A stretch of 64,000 nt of DNA, from the NCBI RefSeq assembly GCF_002102185.1, contig NZ_LQOW01000002.1, forward strand, positions 82,126 through 146,125. Direction: 5' to 3'. This DNA is from Mycobacterium fragae (GTDB lineage: Bacteria > Actinomycetota > Actinomycetes > Mycobacteriales > Mycobacteriaceae). Positions 24,320-33,148 of the stretch are shown one piece after another. Position 1 is the stretch's first letter. Each line of letters opens with the position of its first letter. The notes under the pieces are model-generated. The model had not been told where the DNA came from. It worked only from the letters and a program-made list of their open reading frames with translations, and did not search any database. The position numbers and the translations under genes were made by a program.

Positions 24320-25738
24320 TTACAACAGTTTTCGAGCCTGCTGGCGGCACTCTTCGGCGATTTGTTTTTCGCGCGAGAACAACAGCCCGTAGCTGAAGCC
24401 ATTTTCGCCGACCGTTGTACCGGCCTCCACTGCCATTTGCTGAAGTGTGGCTGATGCCACCACGGTGTCCTGGTGGTCGCCCAGCACGGATTGAATCCGC
24501 TTGTAGTGCTTGATCGTTTGTTTCGTCTTCTTCGTATTACCGGCAGGCTTGGACAGCTCGGCGGCGTATCGCGCACGCTTGGCCGCCTTGCGTGCCCGGT
24601 GCAACATCGCGTCCTCACCATCCGTCAGTGCGGCGGTGAGCCGCCGATCGGCTTTACGGCTGGCACGCCGAGTTTTGCGGATCAGCTCGGCAGTCGTGGT
24701 ATCGGGATCGACCGGCGGGTCGGTGCGCCATTCGCGTAGCACCGCCATGATGGCCAGATACCGCGGCGAGTCCATGGCTTCACGCAGGCGCTCGCGCGCC
24801 GGCAGTTCAATGCTTTGCAGATCGTTGCGAATACGGGACCGCACGGGTCCCAAGATGAGCTCCTCCGGAAACCCGTCGAGCGCCTCGTTGAATCTGCGGC
24901 GCTGAACCTGGCAGTCGCGCACGTCGCCGAGCAGGCCCGCAAACCATCGCAGCTCGTCATCGAGCTCGCCAACGACCGATCGGTCCAGCAGCTTCCCGAA
25001 AACCCGCAGCGTGCTGCGCAGACGCCTGATGGCGACCCGAGTGTCGTGAATGGGGTCGTGGCCACGACGCAACCCCAAATCACCCGCCATGATCGCATCG
25101 ATCTGCGTTCCGAGATATCTGACCAGGGCATGCGCCGCGGGGGACGCCGGCTCGGTACTCGGGGTGGGCGATACCACGTGGGAAAGCTTCGACGGATACC
25201 GAGACGGCCGTGCTCCGGCATACCGGAGACGATCGGTCAGCCGCTTTGGCACCGATGGCGTGTGCGGCCCGAGTTCAACCTCGATCTCACGCCAAGCCAA
25301 CAAGCGCTCATCTGCCCAAGCGTGTACGGAGTCGTCAGCGACCTCGGCGCAGAGCTCGTTGGCTACCGGATCGCGGATCCGGTAGCGGTTCCGCATCGTG
25401 TGAATGGTCGCAACACTGGTCAGGGGCTTCCCCAAACTGATGCCGGTCAGCAGCTTCGTCATGGCAGCGGGCGGAACATCCGTTGGCGGCCAGCGCAATT
25501 CGGTAGGACCCGCAGTCCAGGACGTCGTGAGCTGCCAGCCCGGATCGTCGTAGCCGTCCCGACGACGCACTTGAATGCCATGAGCTTGCAGATCGCGCTC
25601 GGGCGTGTCGTAGTAGACAGTGCGCAGGTCAACGGTGTCATGGTCGAGTTGGCCATGCGCGATGATGTCGCCAAGGTCGGGCAACGCGAACCGCTCGTCG
25701 ACGTCCCACTTGACTTCGCGGTCGAGAACGTTCTTCAT
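24320..25738 (-). CDS. CYTH and CHAD domain protein
   Basis: A 472-residue protein with an N-terminal CYTH (triphosphate tunnel) domain of about 190 residues and a C-terminal CHAD helical domain of about 260 residues. The CYTH part shows EVKWDVDERFALP (ExExK-like, altered here as DREVKWDV), RRRDGYDD and REIEVELG. The CHAD part is rich in His/Arg, for example HDPIHDTRVAIRRLRSTLR and HRARKAAKRARYA. Such proteins bind or hydrolyse inorganic polyphosphate. The canonical ExExK is imperfect, so triphosphatase activity is less certain than polyphosphate binding. Confidence 0.9.
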   Translation of the reverse strand: MKNVLDREVKWDVDERFALPDLGDIIAHGQLDHDTVDLRTVYYDTPERDLQAHGIQVRRRDGYDDPGWQLTTSWTAGPTELRWPPTDVPPAAMTKLLTGISLGKPLTSVATIHTMRNRYRIRDPVANELCAEVADDSVHAWADERLLAWREIEVELGPHTPSVPKRLTDRLRYAGARPSRYPSKLSHVVSPTPSTEPASPAAHALVRYLGTQIDAIMAGDLGLRRGHDPIHDTRVAIRRLRSTLRVFGKLLDRSVVGELDDELRWFAGLLGDVRDCQVQRRRFNEALDGFPEELILGPVRSRIRNDLQSIELPARERLREAMDSPRYLAIMAVLREWRTDPPVDPDTTTAELIRKTRRASRKADRRLTAALTDGEDAMLHRARKAAKRARYAAELSKPAGNTKKTKQTIKHYKRIQSVLGDHQDTVVASATLQQMAVEAGTTVGENGFSYGLLFSREKQIAEECRQQARKLL

Positions 25739-25793
25739 GCTGAAAGGGGTTTCCGCAGGGCCAGACGGTCAAACTGTTTGCTGACCTGAGACG

Positions 25794-25866
25794 TGGAGCT
25801 AAGGGGACTCGAACCCCTGACCCCCACACTGCCAGTGTGGTGCGCTACCAGCTGCGCCATAGCCCC
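25794..25866 (-). tRNA. tRNA-Ala (anticodon GGC)
   Basis: On the minus strand a 73-nt cloverleaf begins with GGGGCTA and ends with the complementary TAGCTCC plus discriminator A. The anticodon stem-loop CCACA-CTGGCAG-TGTGG carries GGC (Ala). The T-arm contains GGTTCGAGTCC. The 3' CCA is not encoded. It lies between the CHAD gene and the DadA-like gene. Confidence 0.93.
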
Positions 25867-25942
25867 GCAAAGTTGTGCCCATCGAAGCTACACCACGGTC
25901 TGCTGGCCTTCAAAGCCGCAGCTCAGCATGGGTCTGGAACGC

Positions 25943-27178
25943 TTAGCGCGTGGGGTCGAACTCCCGTAACGCTTCGGGTTGCTTGCCGGTGGTGATTTGC
26001 TCGGCCAACAGCCGACCGGTGGCCGGGCCCTGCTTCATTCCCCACATGCCGTGCCCGCCGGCCACGTAGACGCCGTTTGCCGATACCTGTCCCACCAGCG
26101 GACGACCGTCGGGGCTCAATGGGCGTGGGCCAACCCATATCTCGTCGCGCTCCGCCCACTGCACCCCGTCGAGATACGGGCGCGCCGAATCGCAAATGGC
26201 GTCAACCACCCTGGCGGATGCCGGAGCATCCGGACGACGGAACTCCATCATGCTGGTGACCCGCAGCTTGCCCTTCAGTGGCGTACACGCCACCCGGGCG
26301 TCGGGCAGATAGATCGGGCCGAAAACCGGTCGCTGCACCCGCACCGTGAACGAGTAGCCGCGCCCGGCCTGCACCGGCACCCGAACCCAGCGCCTTACCA
26401 GTCGCGGCAACCAAGCGCCGGTTGCGATCACCGCCACGTCGGCGGTCAGCGCCGGACCCTCGGCCGGTTGCACGGTGACGCCATTCCCGCTGGACCGCAC
26501 GTCAACGACGTCCTCTGTGTGCAGCTCTGCACCCCGTTCGACGACCGAGCGGCCCAGCGCCTGCACGAACCGCCCTGGGTCGACGAACCGCTGACCATCG
26601 ATGCGGATGCCGGCGGTGACCGCGCTCGACGCCAGCGGCACCTGCTCCCGCAACCCCGCGCCGCTTAGCTCGGTGGTGGAGATGGGCTGTCCGGCATCGG
26701 CCAGACGCTGCAATTCCTCGAGCAGGTGCTCGGCCTGCTGCGAATTGTGGAATAGCGCGGTGATAGGCGCCTCGGTGATCGGCGCATCCACGCCGTTGGA
26801 GACCAGCGCCTCGTACGCCTGGAAGCACTCCTGGTTGAGCGCGACGCCGGCGCGCGCCGCTTGTATCCACGACGACCGCCGGCAGTTCGCCGCGAACCGT
26901 ATCAAGAAGCGCCACAGGGCCGGATCGGCGATCAGTGGAATACGCACGGGCCCATTGCGATTCGGCAATGACCGCAGAGCGTATCGCAGCATGCGGGGGT
27001 CGTTGAGCGGCATGGACAGCGCCGGCGCGATCCATCCGGCGTTGCCCCAGGAGGCGCCTGCCGCCACCCCGATGCGGTCGATGACCGTGACCGAGACGTC
27101 GCGCTCCTGCAGGAACCATGCTGTCGATAACCCGACGACGCCGGCGCCAACCACGATCGCCGATTGCGGCCCGACCAT
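25943..27178 (-). CDS. FAD-dependent D-amino-acid dehydrogenase-like (DadA/DAO family) oxidase
   Basis: A 411-residue flavoprotein of the DAO fold. The FAD-binding motif VVGAGVVGLSTAWFLQE is at the N-terminus. The second GG-type region is SWGNAGWIAPA, and the C-terminal signature reads GHGMWGMKQGPATGRLLAEQI. It oxidises D- or secondary amino acids. ATG 27178 overlaps the pgmA stop (TGATG), so translational coupling is likely. Substrate unknown. Confidence 0.9.
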   Translation of the reverse strand: MVGPQSAIVVGAGVVGLSTAWFLQERDVSVTVIDRIGVAAGASWGNAGWIAPALSMPLNDPRMLRYALRSLPNRNGPVRIPLIADPALWRFLIRFAANCRRSSWIQAARAGVALNQECFQAYEALVSNGVDAPITEAPITALFHNSQQAEHLLEELQRLADAGQPISTTELSGAGLREQVPLASSAVTAGIRIDGQRFVDPGRFVQALGRSVVERGAELHTEDVVDVRSSGNGVTVQPAEGPALTADVAVIATGAWLPRLVRRWVRVPVQAGRGYSFTVRVQRPVFGPIYLPDARVACTPLKGKLRVTSMMEFRRPDAPASARVVDAICDSARPYLDGVQWAERDEIWVGPRPLSPDGRPLVGQVSANGVYVAGGHGMWGMKQGPATGRLLAEQITTGKQPEALREFDPTR

Positions 27179-28818
27179 CACGAACCTCCGATAACCTTGT
27201 TGACCACGTCCCGCGCGGTCTCCTGGACCTGTGCCAAATGCTCTGGGCCGCGGAAGGATTCAGCGTAGATCTTGTAGACGTCCTCGGTGCCCGACGGCCG
27301 CGCGGCGAACCACGCATTTTCCGTGGTCACCTTCAGCCCGCCCAGCGCGGCGCCGTTGCCGGGTGCGCTGGTCAGCTTGGCGGTGATCGGCTCACCGGCC
27401 AGCTCGGTAGCGGTGACTTGATCGGCGGACAGTTTCGCCAGCCGGGCCTTCTGCTCACGGTCGGCGGGCGCGTCGACCCGGGCATAGCTTGGCGCACCGT
27501 ACGTTTCGGCCAGCTCCTCATACCGCTGCGACGGCGTCGCCTCGGTGACCGCCAGGATCTCCGCGGCCAGCAGCGCCAGGATGATGCCATCTTTGTCGGT
27601 GGTCCACACCGATCCGTCGCGGCGCAGAAACGACGCTCCGGCCGACTCTTCACCGCCGAAACCGATTGTGCCGCTGGCCAGGCCGTCGACGAACCATTTG
27701 AATCCGACCGGAACCTCGATTAGCCGGCGCCCGATGCCGTCGACCACGCGGTCGATGATCGACGAGCTGACCACGGTCTTGCCGACGGCGACACCAGCCG
27801 GCCAGGACGGCCGGTGGGTGTAGAGGTAGTCGATGGCGACCGCCAGGTAATGGTTGGGGTTCAGCAGCCCCGCGTCGGGAGTCACGATGCCGTGCCGGTC
27901 GGCGTCCGCGTCGTTGCCGGTGGCGATCTGGTAGCCGTCGCGGTTGGCGATCAGCCCTGCCATCGCATCCGGTGAGCTGCAATCCATCCGGATCTTGCCG
28001 TCGGTGTCCAGCGTCATGAACCGCCACGTCGCGTCCACCAGCGGATTGACCACGGTCAGATCCAGGTCGTGCCGTTCGGCGACGGCACCCCAATAGTCGA
28101 CGCTGGCCCCGCCGAGCGGGTCGGCGCCGATCCGCACCCCGGCGCCGCGGATGGCGTCGATATCGATTACCGCCGGCAGGTCGTCGACATAGTTGACGAG
28201 GTAGTCATATGGATGCGCGGCACGCAGCGCGCGAGCCAGACCCACCCGCTTCACCGCCGACAGCCCCTCGCACAGAATCTCGTTGGCGCGCTTGGCAATT
28301 GCGCTGGTGATGTCGCTGTCCGCCGGGCCGCCGTTGGGCGGGTTGTACTTGAAGCCGCCATCGCGCGGCGGGTTGTGCGACGGTGTCACCACGATGCCGT
28401 CGGCGAGGTCTTCGCTGCGGCCGTGGTTGTGGGTGAGAATGGCGTGGCTGATCGCCGGTGTCGGCGTATATCGGCCCGCGGCGTCGACGATCACCGTCAC
28501 GTCGTTGGCGGCGAGCACCTCCAGCGCCGATACCCACGCCGGCTCGGAGAGGCCGTGCGTGTCGCGTCCGATGAACAGCGGCCCGGTGATACCCGCGGCG
28601 GCGCGATGCTCCACGATGGCCTGCGTGATGGCCAGGATGTGTGCCTCGTTGAAGGCCCCGTCCAGTGCGGAACCTCGGTGGCCTGACGTGCCGAACGCCA
28701 CCTGTTGAGCGACGTCATCGGGGTCCGGTTCGCATGTGTAGTACGCGGTCACCAGCTGCGGTAGGTCGACGAGGTCCTCGGGCTGCGCCGGCTGACCGGC
28801 ACGTGGGTTGGCGGCCAT
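27178..28818 (-). CDS. pgmA: Phosphoglucomutase (alpha-D-glucose phosphate-specific)
   Basis: A 546-residue phosphohexomutase equivalent to Rv3068c. The catalytic phosphoserine is in VVTPSHNPP, the Mg-binding loop in [11 protein letters not shown], the sugar-binding loop [10 protein letters not shown] follows, and the phosphate-binding end is [16 protein letters not shown]. It interconverts glucose-1-P and glucose-6-P for glycogen, trehalose and cell-wall sugar supply. ATG 28818 begins [10 protein letters not shown], matching the M. tuberculosis start; an upstream ORF start is unsupported. It is divergent from crcB1 with 38 bp between. Confidence 0.96.
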   Translation of the reverse strand: MAANPRAGQPAQPEDLVDLPQLVTAYYTCEPDPDDVAQQVAFGTSGHRGSALDGAFNEAHILAITQAIVEHRAAAGITGPLFIGRDTHGLSEPAWVSALEVLAANDVTVIVDAAGRYTPTPAISHAILTHNHGRSEDLADGIVVTPSHNPPRDGGFKYNPPNGGPADSDITSAIAKRANEILCEGLSAVKRVGLARALRAAHPYDYLVNYVDDLPAVIDIDAIRGAGVRIGADPLGGASVDYWGAVAERHDLDLTVVNPLVDATWRFMTLDTDGKIRMDCSSPDAMAGLIANRDGYQIATGNDADADRHGIVTPDAGLLNPNHYLAVAIDYLYTHRPSWPAGVAVGKTVVSSSIIDRVVDGIGRRLIEVPVGFKWFVDGLASGTIGFGGEESAGASFLRRDGSVWTTDKDGIILALLAAEILAVTEATPSQRYEELAETYGAPSYARVDAPADREQKARLAKLSADQVTATELAGEPITAKLTSAPGNGAALGGLKVTTENAWFAARPSGTEDVYKIYAESFRGPEHLAQVQETARDVVNKVIGGS

Positions 28819-28844
28819 GACGTCAATTCTGCCGATGCCGCGCA

Positions 28845-28856
28845 TAGGCTGCTTGA
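28845..28856 (+). promoter_or_regulatory. Possible leaderless promoter of crcB1
   Basis: TAGGCT at 28845-28850 fits the mycobacterial -10 TANNNT and lies 6 nt before the crcB1 ATG at 28857, so transcription could start at the first coding base. No good -35 element was seen. There is no room for a fluoride riboswitch in the 38-bp gap. Confidence 0.35.
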
Positions 28857-29252
28857 ATGCCAGGTCGTGACTACCGTGAGTTGGCGGCTGTCTTCATCGG
28901 CGGCGCGCTGGGTGCTATCGCCCGTGTGGGCCTGAACAGCCTGGCGGACCCCGACCCGACGCGTTGGCCCTGGCCGACGTTCACGGCCAATATCGTCGGC
29001 GCCGTCCTGGTGGGCTACTTCACCACCCGGCTGCTGGAGCGATTGCCGTTGTCGAGCTATCGCCGGCCGCTGCTCGGGACCGGGCTGTGCGGCGGGCTGA
29101 CCACCTTCTCCACCATGCAGGTGGAAACGCTGGACATGCTCGAACACCACCGGTACGGCCTGGCCGTCAGCTATACCGCCGCCAGCATCGCGGTGGGACT
29201 GCTCGCGGTGTATCTGGCGACGGCCGCGGTGCGCCGGGTGCCGGTGCGCTGA
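28857..29252 (+). CDS. crcB1: Fluoride channel CrcB (Fluc), subunit 1
   Basis: A 131-residue membrane protein with four hydrophobic segments. The Fluc signature [15 protein letters not shown] opens the chain, and [16 protein letters not shown] carries the conserved GxTTFST fluoride-pore motif. It forms a dimer with two ion tracks, here probably a heterodimer with CrcB2. Its stop overlaps the crcB2 ATG (TGATG). Equivalent to Rv3069. Confidence 0.95.
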   Translation: MPGRDYRELAAVFIGGALGAIARVGLNSLADPDPTRWPWPTFTANIVGAVLVGYFTTRLLERLPLSSYRRPLLGTGLCGGLTTFSTMQVETLDMLEHHRYGLAVSYTAASIAVGLLAVYLATAAVRRVPVR

Positions 29253-29611
29253 TGCTCCTCTGGGTCGGAGTGCTGGTCGCCGGCGGCATCGGGTCGGTGC
29301 TGCGGTTCCTGGTCGACGGCGCGGTGGCCCGCCGGGTAGTGCGGTCGTTTCCGTTCGGAACGCTGACGGTGAACATCAGCGGTGCGATGCTGCTCGGACT
29401 GGTCGGCGGTCTGGCATTGAGCCGTCATGCCGCGCTGCTGGCCGACACCGCGTTCATCGGCTCCTACACCACGTTTTCCACCTGGATGCTGGAAACGCAG
29501 CGCCTCGGCGAAGAAAGGCAGGTGTGGACCGCGGTCGCCAACCTTGTGGTCAGCATCGTGCTCGGCATGGGCGCGGCCCTGCTCGGCCAATGGATCGCGG
29601 GCCGACTATGA
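29252..29611 (+). CDS. crcB2: Fluoride channel CrcB (Fluc), subunit 2
   Basis: A 119-residue Fluc homologue with GGIGSVLRFLVDGAV and FIGSYTTFSTWMLETQ (the pore motif). It overlaps crcB1 by 3 nt and overlaps the DUF190 ATG (ATGA). Tandem crcB1-crcB2 usually encode heterodimeric fluoride exporters. Equivalent to Rv3070. Confidence 0.95.
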   Translation: MLLWVGVLVAGGIGSVLRFLVDGAVARRVVRSFPFGTLTVNISGAMLLGLVGGLALSRHAALLADTAFIGSYTTFSTWMLETQRLGEERQVWTAVANLVVSIVLGMGAALLGQWIAGRL

Positions 29612-30687
29612 ACCAACCGTGCCTGAAGCTGACCACCTACTTTGGCGAGCGCCAACGCGCCGATCACACTGGGCGGCAAGGCTTTCTGGCCGATGCGATG
29701 CTGAACCTGTTCGGCGCCCGCGAAGTCGCGACCAGCGTGATGCTACGCGGCATCGCCAGTTTCGGGCCGCGGCACGTGTTGCGCACCGACGAATCGCTGA
29801 GCCTGTCCGAGGACCCGCCGGTGGCGATCGCCGCGGTCGACGTGGAGTCCAAGATCAGCGCAATGGTCGACGACGTCGTCGCGATGACCGGTCACGGGCT
29901 GGTGACTCTGGAGCGGGCACGGCTGGGAGGCGACGCCATTGGTGACGCCGACGCTCGTGACGCCGTCAAGCTCACCGTCTATGTGGGACGTCAGGAGCGC
30001 ATCGCCGGGCTCCCAGCATTTCGGGCGGTGTGCGATCTGCTGCATCGGCACGGGTTCGCCGGTGCGGCAGTGTTTCTGGGTGTCGACGGCACCGCGCACG
30101 GCGAGCGCTACCGCGCCCGGTTTTTCGGCCGCAACGTCAATGTTCCGCTCATGATCATCTCGATCGGCGCGGCAGCGCAGGTTTCGGCTGCGATCTCCGA
30201 GCTCAACGCCGTCATGTCCAACCCATTGCTGACCGTCGAGCGGGTGCGGCTGTGCAAACGGGACGGAGAGTTGTTCGAGCGGCCGCACCGGCTGCCGACG
30301 ACCGATGCGCAGGGACGTGCGGTATGGCAGAAACTGATGGTGCACACCAGCGAGGCCACCAGGCACGGTGGCTTACCGATCCACCGGGCGCTCGTCCGCG
30401 AACTGCTGGACTCCGGGATGGCGCGCGGGGCGACCGTGCTGCGCGGCATCTGGGGGTTTCACGGCGATCATAAACCGCACGGAGACAGGCTGTTTCAGCT
30501 GGCCCGACGCGTGCCGGTTGTCACGATCATCATCGACAGGCCCGAGTGGATCGCACGCAGTTTCGACATTGTCCACGAGTTGACCGCCGACCACGGCGTG
30601 GTCACCAGTGAGATGGTCCCGGCCGTCGTGTCGATCGGCGGCCCGGCCGCGGGCGGCGACACCCGATTAGCGCAATATGACTACTGA
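29608..30687 (+). CDS. DUF190 protein, tandem duplication, with fluoride exporter genes
   Basis: A 359-residue protein made of two DUF190 repeats in the first 100 residues (MNQPCLKLTTYFGERQR, MLRGIASFG), a middle unit with KLTVYVGRQERI, and a C-terminal unit with KLMVHTSEATRHGGLPIHRA and GATVLRGIWGFHG. DUF190 proteins are PII-like trimeric folds. It overlaps crcB2 by ATGA, implying one operon and a role in fluoride tolerance. Equivalent to Rv3071. The 3' end overlaps the convergent acyltransferase by 7 nt. Confidence 0.9.
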   Translation: MNQPCLKLTTYFGERQRADHTGRQGFLADAMLNLFGAREVATSVMLRGIASFGPRHVLRTDESLSLSEDPPVAIAAVDVESKISAMVDDVVAMTGHGLVTLERARLGGDAIGDADARDAVKLTVYVGRQERIAGLPAFRAVCDLLHRHGFAGAAVFLGVDGTAHGERYRARFFGRNVNVPLMIISIGAAAQVSAAISELNAVMSNPLLTVERVRLCKRDGELFERPHRLPTTDAQGRAVWQKLMVHTSEATRHGGLPIHRALVRELLDSGMARGATVLRGIWGFHGDHKPHGDRLFQLARRVPVVTIIIDRPEWIARSFDIVHELTADHGVVTSEMVPAVVSIGGPAAGGDTRLAQYDY

Positions 30688-31292
30688 TCCGTTGGAAGGA
30701 CCAGCGCATATAGCGCCATCCGGCGGTTCGACATGTCGTGCTCGCCAAGAAACACGCAGCCGGCGCGCTCACAGAACTTGCGCCCCATCTGGTTGCGGTG
30801 GTCGGGGTCGAACATGATCCGCCGACACCGCGGTTCGGACCGGATCAGGCTCATCACGAGATTCGGCAGCAAGGATTGCACGATTCCCTTTTTCAGGGCC
30901 CTTTCGTCCGGCACCGCGGCGTGCACACCGATGTCGTATGGGTCGGCGTCGTAGCGAGTGGCGATGGAATCTTTCGCCGCCCAATAGATTTCGAAGTACG
31001 CTCCGTCTTTTCCGTCGAGGCTGGCGACGAATGGGCGCGAATAGTTGCCGTCGAGTTGGGCACGCAGGTGGCGATGCCAGCGCGCGGTCGGCCAAGCCGA
31101 TTCCCAAGTGTCGGCGAGCAGCGGCTGATTCATCCAGTCGGCGATCATTTCCGCGTCCGCGTCGGGGTCGGCGAGGCGCATTGCGTATGGCTCGGGCAGC
31201 TCGAGCACACTCGGCGGCGGGGGGAGGTTGCGGACCGCGTCGGGTAAACCTTCGGTCAGCTCCCGCGGGAGGATCGGCTCGATACCAGTCAT
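30681..31292 (-). CDS. MbtK-like lysine N-acyltransferase (GNAT)
   Basis: A 203-residue homologue of Rv1347c/MbtK. The match covers YWAAKDSIATRYDADPYDIG, EPRCRRIMFDPDHRNQMGRK and CERAGCVFLGEHDMSNRRMA, with the acceptor Asp/His residues retained. MbtK acylates the lysine epsilon-nitrogen in mycobactin siderophore assembly. It lies away from other mycobactin genes here, among fluoride and DUF488 genes, so it may be a paralogue. ATG 31292. A weak IdeR-like sequence is just upstream. Convergent 7-nt overlap with the DUF190 gene. Confidence 0.85.
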   Translation of the reverse strand: MTGIEPILPRELTEGLPDAVRNLPPPPSVLELPEPYAMRLADPDADAEMIADWMNQPLLADTWESAWPTARWHRHLRAQLDGNYSRPFVASLDGKDGAYFEIYWAAKDSIATRYDADPYDIGVHAAVPDERALKKGIVQSLLPNLVMSLIRSEPRCRRIMFDPDHRNQMGRKFCERAGCVFLGEHDMSNRRMALYALVLPTDQ

Positions 31293-31297
31293 GTCAG

Positions 31298-31316
31298 GCA
31301 GCGAGCCTACCCAAGC
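31298..31316 (-). promoter_or_regulatory. Weak IdeR/DtxR-like sequence upstream of the MbtK-like gene
   Basis: Read on the minus strand this 19-bp window matches the IdeR consensus at 10 of 19 positions, including TAGGCT near its centre. It lies 6-24 nt upstream of the ATG, between the start and the DUF488 gene. The match is weak and would be dismissed if the neighbour were not a siderophore-type gene. Confidence 0.2.
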
Positions 31317-31334
31317 CCACGATGTGGTGGGGTT

Positions 31335-31688
31335 TTACCTACCCTTCAGCAACGTCGCCAGCACCGCGGCTTGGCTGCCCTGCACGTCGCGGGTAGCAGT
31401 CACCAGCGTCACCACCTGGCGCTTGGTCAGCTTGCGCAGCTCGTCGAGCGCCTGGTTGCCCTGCAGCTCCTTCTTGTACCGCTTGGCGAACTCGTCGAAA
31501 CGCTCGGGCTTGTGGCCATACCACTCACGCAGTTCTTTGGATGGCGCGACGTCCTTGTACCAGGTGCCCACCCGCGGGTCGTCCTTGCGGAAACCTCGCG
31601 GCCATACCCGGTCCACCAGCACGCGCTGACCGTCGTCGGGCTTCGGATCGTCGTAGACCCGGGCCACCCAGACACGGCTCTTGGCCAT
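31335..31688 (-). CDS. DUF488 family protein (Rv3073c-type)
   Basis: A 117-residue small soluble protein with VWVARVYDDPKP, VLVDRVWPRG and LRKLTKRQVVTLVTATRDV, typical of DUF488. It is a basic protein of unknown activity, rich in Arg/Lys. It is found widely in actinobacteria and corresponds to Rv3073c by position. It ends 42 nt before the MbtK-like start in the same direction. Confidence 0.85.
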   Translation of the reverse strand: MAKSRVWVARVYDDPKPDDGQRVLVDRVWPRGFRKDDPRVGTWYKDVAPSKELREWYGHKPERFDEFAKRYKKELQGNQALDELRKLTKRQVVTLVTATRDVQGSQAAVLATLLKGR

Positions 31689-31709
31689 GCGCCCAGGGTA
31701 ACGCCGCGG

Positions 31710-32657
31710 TCAGGTCAGCGCGGGCAGGACTTTGTCGGCGAGCAGCTGAACCGACTTCCACGCCTCGTCGACGGGCATGCCGCCGACCAGCGGGTGCAGC
31801 ACGATCGGTCCGTAGTCGTCGGAGCCGCGGAACTCGTCGATGAGCTGGTCGGGCGTCAGGAACCGGTAGCGTCCCGACGCCTTGACTTCGTCCAGTGTCT
31901 GGACGCCGGGTAGGTGCATCAGCGAACGCTGGTCGGTCGACCACCCGCCGTAAGTGACGGCCTCCCAGAGGATGTGCTCGCCGAGCTCTGCCCAAGCACG
32001 GTCCGGATCCTCGTGCAGGTAGATCATTCCGCGATTGACCGGCCCGGGCATGACGACGAGCGGCGTGACGCCAGCCTCCGCGCAAAGCTCGCGGTAGTAG
32101 GCGGCAATGTCGGGTAGGTGATCGGACAGGCTGAGCGGCAACCGAAACCGTGCCGCGCGCCGCGCCGTCGCGCGCACGCCGCCGCCGACGTAGAGCGGCG
32201 GATGCGGCCGGGTCCAGCTGCCGATCCCTGCCCAGACTGACAGCATCCGCTCGATCAGGCTGTCCATGAGTTCGCCGCGACGGCTGAAATCCACACCGAG
32301 CGAGTCATATTCGATGGTTCGATAACCCAGGCCCACCGTGGTGTGCAGGCGGCCCCGGCTCATGTTGTCGACCAGCGCGATGTCTTCGGCCAGCCGGACC
32401 GGATTCCACAACGGTCCCAGCGCACAGTCGACGCTGGCGATCAGCGTCGAGGTTCGCGCGAGAAACATCGCGGCAGCCATGATCGGGTTGCAGCTCCATC
32501 CATGCCCGGTGGCGTGGTGCTCGTCGACACTGATCGAGGTGATGCCCCGTGTCTCGCCCCACTGCGCCATTTCCAGCGCGGCACGGATCAACTCGCCCTG
32601 GGTACGTGGCTCTCCTTGCGGCGACGCGAAATTGAAGCGCAGCACCGTCAGCAACAT
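31710..32657 (-). CDS. Luciferase-like (LLM) flavin/F420-dependent monooxygenase
   Basis: A 315-residue LLM protein. It contains SVDEHHATGHGWSCNPIMAA, and the flavin/F420 pocket TLIASVDCALGPLWNPVRLAEDIALVDNMSRGRL, with GYRTIEYDSLGVDFSRRGE. Which cofactor, F420 or FMN, cannot be told from sequence. ATG 32657 is the start, 4 nt after the VOC stop. It is the last gene of the sulfotransferase-MBL-SDR-VOC operon and probably catalyses an oxidative step. Confidence 0.88.
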   Translation of the reverse strand: MLLTVLRFNFASPQGEPRTQGELIRAALEMAQWGETRGITSISVDEHHATGHGWSCNPIMAAAMFLARTSTLIASVDCALGPLWNPVRLAEDIALVDNMSRGRLHTTVGLGYRTIEYDSLGVDFSRRGELMDSLIERMLSVWAGIGSWTRPHPPLYVGGGVRATARRAARFRLPLSLSDHLPDIAAYYRELCAEAGVTPLVVMPGPVNRGMIYLHEDPDRAWAELGEHILWEAVTYGGWSTDQRSLMHLPGVQTLDEVKASGRYRFLTPDQLIDEFRGSDDYGPIVLHPLVGGMPVDEAWKSVQLLADKVLPALT

Positions 32658-32658
32658 C

Positions 32659-33138
32659 TCACGCTCCGTCGGGTTGCGCCGCCGACTGCACGAACGCGGA
32701 GAAGTCGGGAAACAGCGCACGGTCGACGATCTCGATGCGGGTGCCGAACGCATCGATGTAATAGGCGAACAGCGCGAGCTCCGATCCGGGCACGTCGGCT
32801 GTCATTTCGAAAGTGAAGCCGTTGTTCCCCAGCATGTGACCGGTCTCGGCGAGGTTGTCGGTGAAGTAGCCGAGGTGATGGACCGAATTGCCACGCGCGG
32901 CCGTCCACGGCGTTCCGGGCACCTCCTGGATGAGTTCGATGTGCGGGCTCTGCACGGAGTAGACGACCGTCGAGGACAGTTCCTGGACCCCGGTCGCGGT
33001 GCGGAAGGGCAGCGTATACGTCAGCGGGGTGATCCACCGGTAGCCGGCCAGCGCGCTCAGGCGGGCGATGGCGACGTCGAGGTCGGGCACGACGATGCCG
33101 GTGTGGTAGAGGTCTTCTGGTTGTAGCGCGAACGTCAT
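32659..33138 (-). CDS. VOC family protein (epimerase/dioxygenase-like)
   Basis: A 159-residue VOC protein opening MTFALQPEDLYHTGIVVPDL, with later IELIQEVPGTPW and HHLGYFTDNL, so metal ligands are probably His, Glu and His. The C-terminal half includes YYIDAFGTRIEIVDR. The ATG at 33138 has AAGGAC upstream. Ligand arrangement is like methylmalonyl-CoA epimerase or extradiol enzymes. The gene sits 10 nt after an SDR and 1 nt before the LLM gene in the same direction. Confidence 0.85.
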   Translation of the reverse strand: MTFALQPEDLYHTGIVVPDLDVAIARLSALAGYRWITPLTYTLPFRTATGVQELSSTVVYSVQSPHIELIQEVPGTPWTAARGNSVHHLGYFTDNLAETGHMLGNNGFTFEMTADVPGSELALFAYYIDAFGTRIEIVDRALFPDFSAFVQSAAQPDGA

Positions 33139-33148
33139 AGGCCTGTCC

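Noticed and set aside
25794..25866. tRNA as an integration site
   Set aside because: No integrase gene or duplicated tRNA 3' end nearby.
26502..27317. Long minus-strand frame overlapping the DadA-like gene
   Set aside because: Arg/Gly-rich shadow in another frame, no motif.
28819..28856. Possible fluoride riboswitch before crcB1
   Set aside because: Only 38 bp separates it from pgmA and no riboswitch-like pseudoknot sequence is seen.
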